Counted from the first letter of the stretch, positions 6,377-14,744 are shown. The stretch is DNA of 21,345 bases from Oscillospiraceae bacterium (GCA_900768245.1 CAAGCE010000188.1:1-21345); one strand, 5' to 3'. The notes: a model not told the origin generated them from the sequence alone. Numbers and translations: made by a program.

Positions 6377-7498
6377 ATGGAATACAGAAGTATGGACAAA
6401 TTAGGCATAAAAACATCTCTTTTAGGCTTCGGCTGTATGAGATTTCCACAGCAGGACGACAAAATAAATGAGCCGGAGGCTGAAAAAATGATCGACACCG
6501 CTATTGCCGCAGGTGTGAACTACATTGACACAGCTTATCCTTACCACAACGGCGACAGCGAGCCTTTCGTCGGCAGGGTGCTCAACAAATACCCCCGTGA
6601 CAGCTACTATCTTGCAACAAAGCTTCCATGCTGGGAGGTAAAGACCCTTGATGATGCAAAGCGTCTTTTCAATGAGCAGCTGAAACGTCTTGACAAGGAC
6701 TACATAGATTTCTATCTTCTCCACTCTTTAAGCGGCAGCGGTTTTGACAGAATGGTATCTCTCGGTGTACCCGAATACTGCGATGAACTGAAAAAACAGG
6801 GCAAAATAAAATACTTCGGCTTCTCATTCCACGACAGCTATGAGGCTTTTGAACACATTGCTTCATACCGCAAATGGGATTTCTGCCAGATACAGCTCAA
6901 CTATATGGATACCGATGAACAGGCAGGCTTAAAAGGCTATGAGCTTACGGAAAAGCTTGGTATCCCGCTTGTGATTATGGAACCTGTCAAGGGCGGCTCG
7001 CTTGCTTCTCTGCCAAAGGATATGTGTGATAAATTCGCTGAGGTCTGTCCCGATAATTCCGTTGCATCATGGGCGTTTCGCTGGGTAGGCTCTCTGCCAA
7101 ATGTAAAGGTAATACTCAGCGGTATGTCAACTCCCGAACAGGTCGCTGACAACCTTAAGACCTTCAATAGCTTCAAGCCCCTCAGCGAAAAGGAACAGGA
7201 AACCGTTCTCACTGTTGCGGATATGATGAAAAAACGTGTAAATAACGGCTGCACAGGCTGTCGTTATTGTATGCCTTGTCCTGCGGGAGTTGATATTCCG
7301 AGAAACTTCAAGGTCTGGAACAGCTATGGGATTTACGGAAACAAGGGTTCTGCAATTTGGGAATGGGACGACATCGAAGACAATGCAAAGGCTAAAAACT
7401 GCATAAAATGCGGCAAATGTGAAAAAGCCTGTCCGCAGAAGCTTTCTATCCGTGAGGATCTTGCAAAACTTCAGGCTGAACTGGACGGCTTAAAGTAA
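6377..7498 (+). CDS. Aldo/keto reductase with C-terminal 4Fe-4S ferredoxin domain (COG1453 type)
   Basis: A 373-aa cytosolic oxidoreductase. The N-terminal ~280 residues form the aldo/keto reductase barrel with the intact tetrad Asp51, Tyr56 (DTAYPYH), Lys82 (LATK) and His116 (YLLH). The C-terminal ~90 residues hold two cysteine clusters: C292-x2-C295-x2-C298-x2-C301-Pro and C342-x2-C345-x2-C348-x3-C352-Pro, the second a standard 4Fe-4S motif. This combination suggests electron exchange between NAD(P)H or ferredoxin and an unknown carbonyl substrate, as assumed for anaerobe COG1453 proteins. GAAAGAAGG precedes the start. It leads a two-gene unit with the ECF S-component. The split MerR-type promoter upstream suggests it was once induced by a small-molecule or aldehyde stress. 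Confidence 0.93.
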   Translation: MEYRSMDKLGIKTSLLGFGCMRFPQQDDKINEPEAEKMIDTAIAAGVNYIDTAYPYHNGDSEPFVGRVLNKYPRDSYYLATKLPCWEVKTLDDAKRLFNEQLKRLDKDYIDFYLLHSLSGSGFDRMVSLGVPEYCDELKKQGKIKYFGFSFHDSYEAFEHIASYRKWDFCQIQLNYMDTDEQAGLKGYELTEKLGIPLVIMEPVKGGSLASLPKDMCDKFAEVCPDNSVASWAFRWVGSLPNVKVILSGMSTPEQVADNLKTFNSFKPLSEKEQETVLTVADMMKKRVNNGCTGCRYCMPCPAGVDIPRNFKVWNSYGIYGNKGSAIWEWDDIEDNAKAKNCIKCGKCEKACPQKLSIREDLAKLQAELDGLK

Positions 7499-7515
7499 AG
7501 GAAGTGTATCCCCCT

Positions 7516-8070
7516 ATGAACGCAAGAAAAATCACATACGGCGGTCTGCTTATTGCTATGGCGATACTCCTTCCGCAGGCTTTTCACCTCACAGGCTTTC
7601 AGCAGTCGGGACAGATATTTCTGCCGATGCATATCCCCGTACTGCTCAGCGGATTTATTCTCGGTCCGATGTTCGGAATGTGCGTCGGAGCGATCTCACC
7701 TGTAATAAGCTCACTGCTCACGGCTATGCCTGCCCCCGACCGTCTGCCATTTATGATAATCGAGCTTGCAGCCTATGGCTTGATGGCAGGTCTGCTTTAC
7801 GAAAAGGCAGGTCTGAGAAAAAACAGGTTCGGCATTATTGTTTCACTTATCGGAGCAATGATATTCGGACGTATTATGTATGCGCTGTCGCTTTTTGTTG
7901 CCTGCGATATTTTCGGACTTGCAGGTGTTGGTGCAATAGGAGCGGTAAATGCTGCCGTTAAGGGCATTTATGGCATACTTTTACAGCTTGTTATTATCCC
8001 GCCTATTGTTTATGCACTTGAAAAGAGTGGATTTATCGAAAATCATATCGGAAGGAAAGAAACGATTTGA
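7516..8070 (+). CDS. ECF transporter S-component (substrate-binding membrane subunit)
   Basis: A 184-aa hydrophobic protein with about five to six membrane helices. It carries the pattern FLPMHIPVLLSGFILGP near residues 37-53, followed by a Gly-rich turn and ISPVISSLLTAMP, characteristic of one branch of energy-coupling-factor S-components for vitamins or related compounds. These subunits bind substrate in the membrane and work with a shared EcfA-EcfA'-EcfT module, absent here. The substrate cannot be read from the sequence. The ATG at 7516 is preferred over the GTG at 7504 because the AAAGGAAG site overlaps the GTG and lies 11 nt before the ATG. It begins 17 bp after the reductase stop, so the two are co-transcribed. 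A strong terminator follows. Confidence 0.85.
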   Translation: MNARKITYGGLLIAMAILLPQAFHLTGFQQSGQIFLPMHIPVLLSGFILGPMFGMCVGAISPVISSLLTAMPAPDRLPFMIIELAAYGLMAGLLYEKAGLRKNRFGIIVSLIGAMIFGRIMYALSLFVACDIFGLAGVGAIGAVNAAVKGIYGILLQLVIIPPIVYALEKSGFIENHIGRKETI

Positions 8071-8081
8071 TTTATTTTTTG

Positions 8082-8121
8082 CTGCTGCGGCTTATTTTGG
8101 CTGCGGCAGTTTTTTTATTTT
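8082..8121 (+). terminator. Terminator after the ECF S-component gene
   Basis: CTGCTGCGGC (8082-8091) pairs over 10 positions, two of them G-U, with GCTGCGGCAG (8100-8109) around an 8-nt loop, and is followed by TTTTTTTATTTTG. It is a clear intrinsic terminator. Confidence 0.85.
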
Positions 8122-8169
8122 GTTTCGCTTTCCTGCGACCCGATGCCCTCAGTAACGGTTACGGTTTTG

Positions 8170-8250
8170 TTACGGCTGCGGCGGCATAGAATGTTACGGT
8201 TCACAGCATACTTCCCGCCGCCGCCAAATAAAAAATAAAAAGGAAACGAG
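8170..8250 (-). repeat. R2 repeat module (copy c)
   Basis: Read on the minus strand, a T/A tract (8226-8243) is followed by GGCGGCGGCGGGAAG, a variable middle and GCCGCCGCAGCC, in the same order as the copies at 14745 and 21207. The GCGGCGG and CCGCCGC ends can pair. The heptamer GTTACGG also occurs several times in 8156-8200. The rest of the gap to 8329 shows nothing I recognise. Confidence 0.6.
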
Positions 8251-8329
8251 CAATTTAACGATTTTACCAACCGAGTAAAGAACACAGCAAAACTGCCTGA
8301 AAAAATGCAAAATTTTATTCAATTTCACC

Positions 8330-8388
8330 TTGACAAACTGTCTTTTAGGCGGTATAATCAGTTAGTAATCTAATTGTTAGAAATCTAA
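8330..8388 (+). promoter_or_regulatory. Promoter and MarR-like double operator of the efflux operon
   Basis: A perfect consensus promoter: TTGACA (8330-8335), 17 bp, TATAAT (8353-8358). Immediately downstream are two dyads of the same form, TTAG-TAAT-CTAA (8362-8373) and TTAG-AAAT-CTAA (8377-8388), with centres 15 bp apart. They cover the expected start of transcription, so bound repressor would block initiation. The first gene of the unit encodes a MarR protein, making autorepression the simplest reading. Confidence 0.8.
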
Positions 8389-8419
8389 TCAAAATTTTCA
8401 GAAAGGAACGGTCGCTTAA

Positions 8420-8908
8420 ATGAAAAATTTCAACTGCGTTGATGCCCCCTCCGCAGACCTGCTCATCAACGACATTTCAAAGCTTTTTGACGACAATATC
8501 CGTCGAAAATCAGTAAATTATCCGACATATGAACAATTCGGCGGCAAAAAAGGTTTCAGTGCAAGGCATATCCTTTTTTATCTCGCTAACCACAAAGAAG
8601 AGGGTGTTAATCAGCTTGCTCTCGTTAAATTTACTCACCTTACCGCTCCAACGGTCAGCGTCGCTCTGCAAAAGCTGGAAGCTCAGGGACTCATTGTCCG
8701 TGAACCAAACCCAAATGATATGCGTGAAACTATCGTTAAGATCACTTCCAAGGGCATTGATTTTGACAATTTCATAAAACGCTCTATCGACGAGACCCGT
8801 GAGGTCATGTTCAGCGGTATCTCCGAAAGCGAGATAGCCGCTCTCAAGGCGACACTCATAAAAGTCCGTGAAAATATGATGAATTCTTTTGAGAAAGGAA
8901 CGGTCTGA
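8420..8908 (+). CDS. MarR family transcriptional regulator
   Basis: A 162-aa dimeric winged-helix DNA-binding protein. The central region shows the MarR fold: helix-turn-helix near residues 63-90 (NQLALVKFTHLTAPTVSVALQ), the wing with the DMR element (NPNDMRETIVKITSKG), and terminal helices for dimerisation. MarR proteins usually repress their own operon and release DNA on binding aromatic or phenolic compounds. The gene heads the operon with exporter genes directly after it, and two palindromes lie between promoter and start. AAAGGAA precedes the ATG by 11 nt. The last codons (EKGTV) overlap the ribosome binding site of the next gene, whose start is 2 bp beyond the stop. Confidence 0.93.
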   Translation: MKNFNCVDAPSADLLINDISKLFDDNIRRKSVNYPTYEQFGGKKGFSARHILFYLANHKEEGVNQLALVKFTHLTAPTVSVALQKLEAQGLIVREPNPNDMRETIVKITSKGIDFDNFIKRSIDETREVMFSGISESEIAALKATLIKVRENMMNSFEKGTV

Positions 8909-8910
8909 AT

Positions 8911-10668
8911 ATGAAAAAATTGATCGCATATCTGAAACCGTACCGGTGGATAGCTTTGCTTACCCCGCTTACTATGATAGGCGAGGTCATAGTTGACCTT
9001 ATTCAGCCTAAGCTTATGTCCGCTATCGTTGATGACGGTGTTCTGGCAGGAAATATGGATCTCATTGTCAATACGGGCATTAAAATGCTCATTTTCGTTA
9101 TCATCGGCGGTCTTTGCGGCGTCGGTTCGGCTGCTTTCAGCGGTATGTGCGCCCAGAGCTTCAGCTGCGACCTGAGAAACGATGTTTTCCGCAGGGTAAC
9201 AGCTCTCTCATTCCAGCAGACAGATAAATTTACAACAGGCTCTCTCGTTACAAGACTTACAAACGATATTACTGCCGTTCAGCAGTTCGTTGATATGCTG
9301 CTCCGTATGTTTATCCGTTCGCTTATGCTTTTCTGCGGCGGCATTTTTATGATGCTCAGCCTTAATATTTCCTTTGGTCTTGTGCTTGTATGCGCTCTGC
9401 CTATTGAAATTATCATTATGGTATGGCTGCTGAAAAAGGCTGCTCCTATATTCAAGCAGGTGCAGACAAAGCTTGATGCCGTAAACAACATCGTTCAGGA
9501 AAACGTGGGCGGTGCAAGAGTTGTCAAGGCTTATGTCCGTGAGGATTATGAGGACAAGCGTTTCGGAAATGCCAATGATGACCTTATGAACACAAATCTC
9601 CGTGTACAGAAAATTATGGCTATACTCAATCCTATGCTTTCAATTATCCTCAACATTTCCGTAGTTGCTATCATTTACATAGGCGGCTTGCAGGTAGAGG
9701 CTGCAAATGCTGCGGGAAACGGTATGGGCGTCGGTGAAGTTATGGCGGCTATCACTTACATCACTCAGATACTTATGTCCATTATGATGTGCAGTATGAT
9801 GTTCCAGTCCGTTTCAAGAGCTAAGGCAAGTGCTGACCGTATCGTTGAGGTTCTTGACACTGTCCCTGTTATTACTGATGGAAACAATGCTGATACAAAT
9901 GACAGCTGCGAGGGCTCTGTTACTTTCAGGGGCGTAAGCTTCAAATACCCTGACTCATCGGGTGAGCCGGTGCTCAACGGTATTTCACTTGAAATAAAGC
10001 CGGGTGAAAGCTTTGCTATCCTTGGTGCAACAGGTTCGGGAAAATCATCATTCGTAAATCTTATCCCACGTTTTTATGACGCTGCCGAGGGCGAAGTTCT
10101 TGTTGACGGAATATCTGTCAGGGATTACAAGCTTGAGGATCTCCGCAGCAAGATAGGTATGGTACTTCAGAAGAGTGAGCTTTTCTCAGGTACTGTTGAG
10201 GAAAATATCCGATGGGGCAGCAAAAACGCTTCCGATGAAGAGGTCATAAAGGCTGCAAAGATAGCTCAGGCAGATGAATTTATCACCACTATCCCAAACG
10301 GCTACAAGGGTATGATCTCCGAAAAGGGTGCAAGTCTTTCAGGCGGTCAGAAACAGCGTCTTTCCATTGCAAGAGCTATTCTCAAAAAGCCTGAGATACT
10401 TATTTTCGATGACAGCACCTCCGCTCTCGACCTTGGGACAGAGGCTCGTTTGCAGGAAGCTTTGCGCACAGAATTAAAAGGTACTACTGTCATTAAGATC
10501 GCTCAGCGTATCGCCAGCGTAAAAAACTGTGACAGGATAGCCGTATTTGAAAACGGTATGCTTGCTGCTGTCGGCACACACGATGAGCTGCTCGAAAACA
10601 GCGAGGTCTACCGTGACATTTACAACTCTCAGCAGAAAAACAGTGCTGATATGAAGGGAGATGAATAA
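8911..10668 (+). CDS. ABC exporter half-transporter, degenerate-site subunit
   Basis: A 585-aa membrane-ATPase fusion: six transmembrane helices in residues ~1-310, then a nucleotide-binding domain with Walker A GATGSGKSS (372-380), canonical signature LSGGQ (476-480) and Walker B ending in D500-D501. The usual catalytic Glu after Walker B is Asp, and the switch His is Gln532 (AQRI). These changes mark the degenerate-site half of heterodimeric exporters of the BmrC/BmrD or TM287/288 type. Its canonical signature would complete the active site of the partner encoded next. It presumably exports a drug-like or peptide compound; the substrate is unknown. Spacing to both neighbours is 1-2 bp, so co-translation is likely. 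Confidence 0.94.
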   Translation: MKKLIAYLKPYRWIALLTPLTMIGEVIVDLIQPKLMSAIVDDGVLAGNMDLIVNTGIKMLIFVIIGGLCGVGSAAFSGMCAQSFSCDLRNDVFRRVTALSFQQTDKFTTGSLVTRLTNDITAVQQFVDMLLRMFIRSLMLFCGGIFMMLSLNISFGLVLVCALPIEIIIMVWLLKKAAPIFKQVQTKLDAVNNIVQENVGGARVVKAYVREDYEDKRFGNANDDLMNTNLRVQKIMAILNPMLSIILNISVVAIIYIGGLQVEAANAAGNGMGVGEVMAAITYITQILMSIMMCSMMFQSVSRAKASADRIVEVLDTVPVITDGNNADTNDSCEGSVTFRGVSFKYPDSSGEPVLNGISLEIKPGESFAILGATGSGKSSFVNLIPRFYDAAEGEVLVDGISVRDYKLEDLRSKIGMVLQKSELFSGTVEENIRWGSKNASDEEVIKAAKIAQADEFITTIPNGYKGMISEKGASLSGGQKQRLSIARAILKKPEILIFDDSTSALDLGTEARLQEALRTELKGTTVIKIAQRIASVKNCDRIAVFENGMLAAVGTHDELLENSEVYRDIYNSQQKNSADMKGDE

Positions 10669-10669
10669 T

Positions 10670-12526
10670 ATGGCAGACAACAGAAAGCCTAACACAGATT
10701 CAATCATGCCGCCTCCGCCTCCGGGAGGAAGAAGGGGTCCGGGTCCTGTTATGATAGTTGAAAAGCCTAAGGACGCCAAGGGTACTCTCAAAAAGCTTAT
10801 GCAGTATATCGGTTCAAGCAAGTTCCAGTTCTACGGTCTTATCGTTATTATGCTTATCATAACCGTACTTAACCTTATTGCTCCGTCACTTCAGAAAGAA
10901 GCTATTGACGCCATTACCGTTGACGGGGAAAAGCGTCTTGCTGTGGATTTTGCAAAAATGGGCTATATGCTCGCTCTTATGCTTCTGACATATATTCTCA
11001 ATGCGGTTTTCACATACGGACAGGGCATTTTCTCGGCTCGTCTTTCACAGTACACCGTTCAGAGAATGCGTAAAGACCTTTTTGCAAAGCTTGTACGTCT
11101 TCCTATAAAATATACCGATACTCATCAGCACGGCGACCTTATGAGCCGTATGACAAACGATGTTGAAAACGTGTCCAATACCATTTCACAGTCTATCGGT
11201 TCACTTATTTCCAGCGTTCTTACCATTATCGGCTCTCTTATCATTATGATATACTATTCGCCGCTTCTTACTCTCATAAGCGTTTCCACTATCGTTCTTA
11301 CCATTATCGTCAGCTCCTTTATGAGCAAAAATATGCGCAAATACTTTATTGCTCAGCAGACACTTCTCGGAAATCTCAACGGTCACATCGAAGAAACCGT
11401 TTCAGGCTACAAGACCGTTGTTGCTTACAACAAGCAGCATGACGCTGCCGTTAAATTTGACGGAATAAGCGGTGAGCTTAAAAAGGCAGGTATCCGTGCG
11501 CAGATATTCAGCGGTGCAATGGGTCCTGCAATGAACGTTATCTCAAATATAGGCTTTCTTCTCGTTGCGGTATTCGGCGGTAAGCTTGCTTTTGAGGGTG
11601 CTATCACGATCGGTACTATTCAGGCATTTATCCTTTACTCAAAGCAGTTCTCTCGTCCTATCAATGAAATTGCAAACCAGTACGCTCAGATACAGACTGC
11701 CATTGCAGGTGCAGAACGTGTATTTGAAATTATGAACGCCGAGATCGAAGATGACAGCGGTGAACTTGAATTTCACGCAGATGATGTCAAAGGAAATATC
11801 TCATTCAAGGATATTAAATTCTCTTATGTTCCCGAAAAGCCTGTACTTAAAAATTTCAGCCTTGAAGTAAATCAGGGTGAAAAAATTGCCATAGTAGGCG
11901 CAACAGGTTCGGGAAAAACTACCGTTGTAAATCTCCTTACAAGATTTTACGATATTGACAGCGGCTCTATCACTATCGACGGCATTGATATAAACAAGGT
12001 AAGCAAATCTGAACTCAGAAAATCCATTGCTATCGTTCTTCAGGACACAGTTTTATTCAACGGCACTATTGCTCAGAATATCCGCTACGGCAAGCTTGAC
12101 GCAACAAACGAAGAGATAGCAAAGGCTGCCGAATCGGCAAATGCAGATGTTTTCATCGAACGTCTTCCCGACGGATATGAGACCGAGCTTGCAGAAAGCG
12201 GCGGCAATCTCTCACAGGGTCAATGCCAGCTTCTTTCAATTGCCCGTGCTGTGCTTAAAGACCCGAAGATACTCGTCCTTGACGAAGCTACTTCAAGCGT
12301 TGACACACGAACAGAAATGCACATTCAGTCCGCTATGGTAGCACTTATGAAAAACCGCACAAGTCTTATCATTGCACACCGTCTTTCAACTATCCGTGAC
12401 GCCGACAAGATAATCGTTGTTGACAACGGTCAGGTAATTGAATCGGGCAGCCATGAAGAGCTTCTCGCAGGACACGGTGCTTACTACAAGCTTTATCAAA
12501 ATCAGTTTGAAGGAAAGGCTACTTGA
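10670..12526 (+). CDS. ABC exporter half-transporter, catalytic-site subunit
   Basis: A 618-aa partner of the preceding protein. A Pro/Gly-rich N-terminal tail (PPPPPGGRRGPGP) precedes six transmembrane helices and an ATPase domain with Walker A GATGSGKTT (410-418), Walker B with the catalytic Glu (D538-E539) and switch His570 (IAHRL). Its signature is LSQGQ (514-518) rather than LSGGQ, so with the upstream subunit one composite site is normal and the other degenerate: the two proteins' defects fall in the same site. The ATG at 10670 is chosen because AGGGAG lies 9 nt upstream; the ATG at 10661 overlaps the end of the previous gene and abuts that site. An SDR gene starts 1 bp after its stop. 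Confidence 0.94.
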   Translation: MADNRKPNTDSIMPPPPPGGRRGPGPVMIVEKPKDAKGTLKKLMQYIGSSKFQFYGLIVIMLIITVLNLIAPSLQKEAIDAITVDGEKRLAVDFAKMGYMLALMLLTYILNAVFTYGQGIFSARLSQYTVQRMRKDLFAKLVRLPIKYTDTHQHGDLMSRMTNDVENVSNTISQSIGSLISSVLTIIGSLIIMIYYSPLLTLISVSTIVLTIIVSSFMSKNMRKYFIAQQTLLGNLNGHIEETVSGYKTVVAYNKQHDAAVKFDGISGELKKAGIRAQIFSGAMGPAMNVISNIGFLLVAVFGGKLAFEGAITIGTIQAFILYSKQFSRPINEIANQYAQIQTAIAGAERVFEIMNAEIEDDSGELEFHADDVKGNISFKDIKFSYVPEKPVLKNFSLEVNQGEKIAIVGATGSGKTTVVNLLTRFYDIDSGSITIDGIDINKVSKSELRKSIAIVLQDTVLFNGTIAQNIRYGKLDATNEEIAKAAESANADVFIERLPDGYETELAESGGNLSQGQCQLLSIARAVLKDPKILVLDEATSSVDTRTEMHIQSAMVALMKNRTSLIIAHRLSTIRDADKIIVVDNGQVIESGSHEELLAGHGAYYKLYQNQFEGKAT

Positions 12527-12527
12527 T

Positions 12528-13262
12528 ATGAACAAAACAGTTATTGTAACAGGTGCGTCAAAAGGCATAGGAAAAGCCTGCGCTGTTCTTTTCGGTCAGA
12601 ACGGGTATAATGTTATTGTAAATTACAGCAGCTCGACGGAAAAAGCCGCCGAGGTCTGCGGCATCATCAACGGCAGCGGCGGACACGCTGAGACATTCAA
12701 GGCTGATGTTTCCGTGCGCAGCGAGGTGGACGCTATGACAGCATTTGCTGAAAAGAAATTCGGCGGTGCGGATATTCTCGTAAACAATGCAGGTATTGCG
12801 GAGCAGATACTTTTTTCCGATATTACCGAGGAAAAATGGGACAGGCTTTTTGCTGTTGATGTAAAGGGTGTTTACAACTGCACTCAGTCCGTTCTTCCTC
12901 ATATGATACACAACAAATGCGGAAAGATAATCAACATTTCTTCTATGTGGGGCATTACGGGTGCTTCCTGCGAGGTGCATTATTCAGCCGCAAAGGCTGC
13001 TGTTATCGGTTTTACAAAGGCTCTCGCAAAGGAAGTCGGACTTTCGGGAATTACGGTAAACGCTGTTGCTCCGGGTGTTATCGCTACGGAAATGAACGAT
13101 CATCTTGATGCTGTAACTATGGCGGCACTCAAAGAAGAAACACCCTTGGAACGCATCGGCACTCCTGAGGACGTTGCTGAAGCCGTGCTGTTTCTCGCTT
13201 CGGAAAAGGCTGATTTCATAACAGGTCAGGTCATTTCCGTAAACGGCGGATTTGTTATTTAA
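12528..13262 (+). CDS. Short-chain dehydrogenase/reductase (FabG-like)
   Basis: A 244-aa Rossmann-fold reductase. It has the nucleotide motif TGASKGIG (8-15), NNAG, and the catalytic Ser139, Tyr152 and Lys156 (YSAAK). The C-terminal region has the PGVIATEM loop and ends VNGGFVI, like 3-oxoacyl-ACP reductases. A housekeeping role in fatty acid synthesis is possible, but no other fab gene is near. Its position inside an efflux operon with a 1-bp gap to the exporter fits detoxification or modification of the exported compound equally well. The Shine-Dalgarno sequence (AAGGAAAGG) lies within the end of the upstream gene. Family is certain, substrate unknown. Confidence 0.9.
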   Translation: MNKTVIVTGASKGIGKACAVLFGQNGYNVIVNYSSSTEKAAEVCGIINGSGGHAETFKADVSVRSEVDAMTAFAEKKFGGADILVNNAGIAEQILFSDITEEKWDRLFAVDVKGVYNCTQSVLPHMIHNKCGKIINISSMWGITGASCEVHYSAAKAAVIGFTKALAKEVGLSGITVNAVAPGVIATEMNDHLDAVTMAALKEETPLERIGTPEDVAEAVLFLASEKADFITGQVISVNGGFVI

Positions 13263-13285
13263 AGAGCAAGGGGGTATATACGGGT

Positions 13286-14056
13286 ATGGATGCAAATGAA
13301 CTTCTTACTGTCACATCTTCCATCGGGGAAATGCTCATTGAATACGGTGCTGAAATATACCGTGTTGAAGAAAGCATAAACAGGATCGCTGCCGCCTATG
13401 GCTTTTCGGGGGAGGAAAACTCTGTTGAGGTTTTCGCTATCCCAACAAGCCTTATCATAACGGTAAATGACGTCAGCGGACTTCCTCTCACAAGGACAAA
13501 GCGTATTACATCACGTCAGACCAATCTTGACCGAGTTGACAAGCTCAACAATCTTTCAAGGTTCATATGCTCTGAAAAGCCTGACTACAACACTGTCATG
13601 ACCTATCTCGGTCAGATAAAAAAACGCAAGGTATACAGCCGTCCCGTTGTTATTTTAAGCTATGCTGTTATCGGAGCGACCTTTGCTTTGTTTTTCGGCG
13701 GCGGCTGGCATGAAGCTGTTACGGCATGTGCCATTGCGGTTATGATAAAGCTTTTATCCGATGTTGTTGCAAAGGTTCGTCCGAGCGTGTTTTTTGAAAG
13801 CCTTATATGCGCTATGGCTGCGGCTGATGCGGCCGTGCTTGTTTCAAAAACAGGCTTTACCGCCGGATTTGACACGGTAATTATCGGTGTTCTTATGACT
13901 ATGGTCCCGGGCATCACACTTACAAACTGTATGCGTGATTTTATTGCAGGTGATTTTCTTGCGGGACTTTACACTATGACGGAAGCTTTGCTTATCGCAA
14001 TAGGTATGGCTGTCGGTGCGGCTGCGGCTATTGCGGCTCTGACGGCTGTTTTTTAA
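13286..14056 (+). CDS. ThrE-type exporter large half (DUF1212, YjjP-like)
   Basis: A 256-aa membrane protein. The soluble N-terminal ~110 residues carry the conserved start of the ThrE/DUF1212 family (GEMLIEYGAEIYRVEESINRI, shown only in part here) and the FAIPTSLIITV strand. About five membrane helices follow, including a Pro-Gly turn in MVPGITLTN. It is the larger half of a two-gene system; the smaller half follows after 13 bp. Related systems export threonine/serine (ThrE, Corynebacterium) or dicarboxylates such as succinate (E. coli YjjPB). AAGGGGG lies 11 nt before the start. It lies 23 bp after the SDR gene, so it probably belongs to the MarR operon. Confidence 0.9.
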   Translation: MDANELLTVTSSIGEMLIEYGAEIYRVEESINRIAAAYGFSGEENSVEVFAIPTSLIITVNDVSGLPLTRTKRITSRQTNLDRVDKLNNLSRFICSEKPDYNTVMTYLGQIKKRKVYSRPVVILSYAVIGATFALFFGGGWHEAVTACAIAVMIKLLSDVVAKVRPSVFFESLICAMAAADAAVLVSKTGFTAGFDTVIIGVLMTMVPGITLTNCMRDFIAGDFLAGLYTMTEALLIAIGMAVGAAAAIAALTAVF

Positions 14057-14069
14057 GGGGGGTAATGCT

Positions 14070-14522
14070 ATGGATATTTTAAGAGAGATCGTTCTCCCCT
14101 GTCTTTACAGCTTTATTGCCTCAATTGCTTTCGGTATTCAGTTCAACATTCGTCTGCGGCATATTTTTGCTGCCGGGATAGGCGGTGCTGTAAGTCAGCT
14201 GTTGTTCAGCGTTATGGACGTCAGCGGACGCAATGAGATACTTTGCTACTTTGCCGCTGCCTGCGCTATTTCGCTTTATTCGGAATTTCTTGCAAGGCGG
14301 CTTCACGTTCCCGTTAATATGTACCTTGTAATCTCCATAATCCCGCTCGTTCCGGGAGGCTATATCTACAATGCTATGATAACTCTTGTAGGCGGAGATA
14401 CAAGTGGATTCTGGGAGCAATGTGCTTCTACCTTTGCCATTGCAGGTGCTATTGCAATGGGTGTCTTTGCAGTTTCATCACTTGTACGTCTTGGACGTGT
14501 ACTTCTTAAAATGGCAATTTAA
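14070..14522 (+). CDS. ThrE-type exporter small half (DUF3815/ThrE_2, YjjB-like)
   Basis: A 150-aa membrane protein with four to five helices and the conserved SIIPLVPGGYIYNAM motif of the family. It completes the exporter formed with the preceding gene, matching the fused C-terminal part of ThrE. AGGGGGG lies a few bases before the ATG at 14070, which is preferred to the ATG at 14064 because the latter is too close and out of frame. Its TAA stop (14520-14522) is also the left flanking TAA of element R1 copy C, so that insertion fell exactly at the stop without changing the protein. It is the last gene of the six-gene operon. Confidence 0.9.
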   Translation: MDILREIVLPCLYSFIASIAFGIQFNIRLRHIFAAGIGGAVSQLLFSVMDVSGRNEILCYFAAACAISLYSEFLARRLHVPVNMYLVISIIPLVPGGYIYNAMITLVGGDTSGFWEQCASTFAIAGAIAMGVFAVSSLVRLGRVLLKMAI

Positions 14523-14680
14523 TACTAATCTTTAATCAACCTATAGACCAATCCTCGGCTGAAATAATCCCACTCTGCGTCAAGCTCCTTTGACGGGCAG
14601 CAAGCCCGCCTGCAGTCGCTTTTCTTGATTGGAATTATTTCATCTGTCGGCTTTGTCTATAGAACGATTAAAGATTAGTA
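14523..14680 (-). mobile_element. R1 foldback (MITE-like) element, copy C
   Basis: A 158-bp copy in the opposite orientation to the copy at 6161-6334. Its 15-bp terminal inverted repeats are perfect (14523-14537 and 14666-14680) and identical to those of copy B. TAA flanks both ends (14520-14522 and 14681-14683). Relative to copy B it lacks a 16-bp segment and has two changed bases in the loop of the GCGGGC/GCCCGT hairpin. It lies between the yjjB-like stop and the terminator, so it is transcribed as part of the operon's 3' untranslated region. Confidence 0.85.
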
Positions 14681-14693
14681 TAAATTATAAAAC

Positions 14694-14737
14694 AAAAATA
14701 TCCTGAACCATAAAATTTTACGGTTCAGGATATTTTT
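14694..14737. terminator. Bidirectional terminator between the efflux operon and feoB
   Basis: A perfect 16-bp stem (AAAAATATCCTGAACC 14694-14709, complement 14722-14737) whose loop can itself pair (TAAAATTTTA). T runs on both strands let it serve the plus-strand operon and the minus-strand feoAB operon, which converge here. Confidence 0.93.
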
Positions 14738-14744
14738 GAGTTTG

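Noticed and set aside
8156..8200. Several GTTACGG repeats as a possible CRISPR or iteron array
   Set aside because: The units are short, irregularly spaced and few, without spacers or associated genes; they belong to the R2 module.
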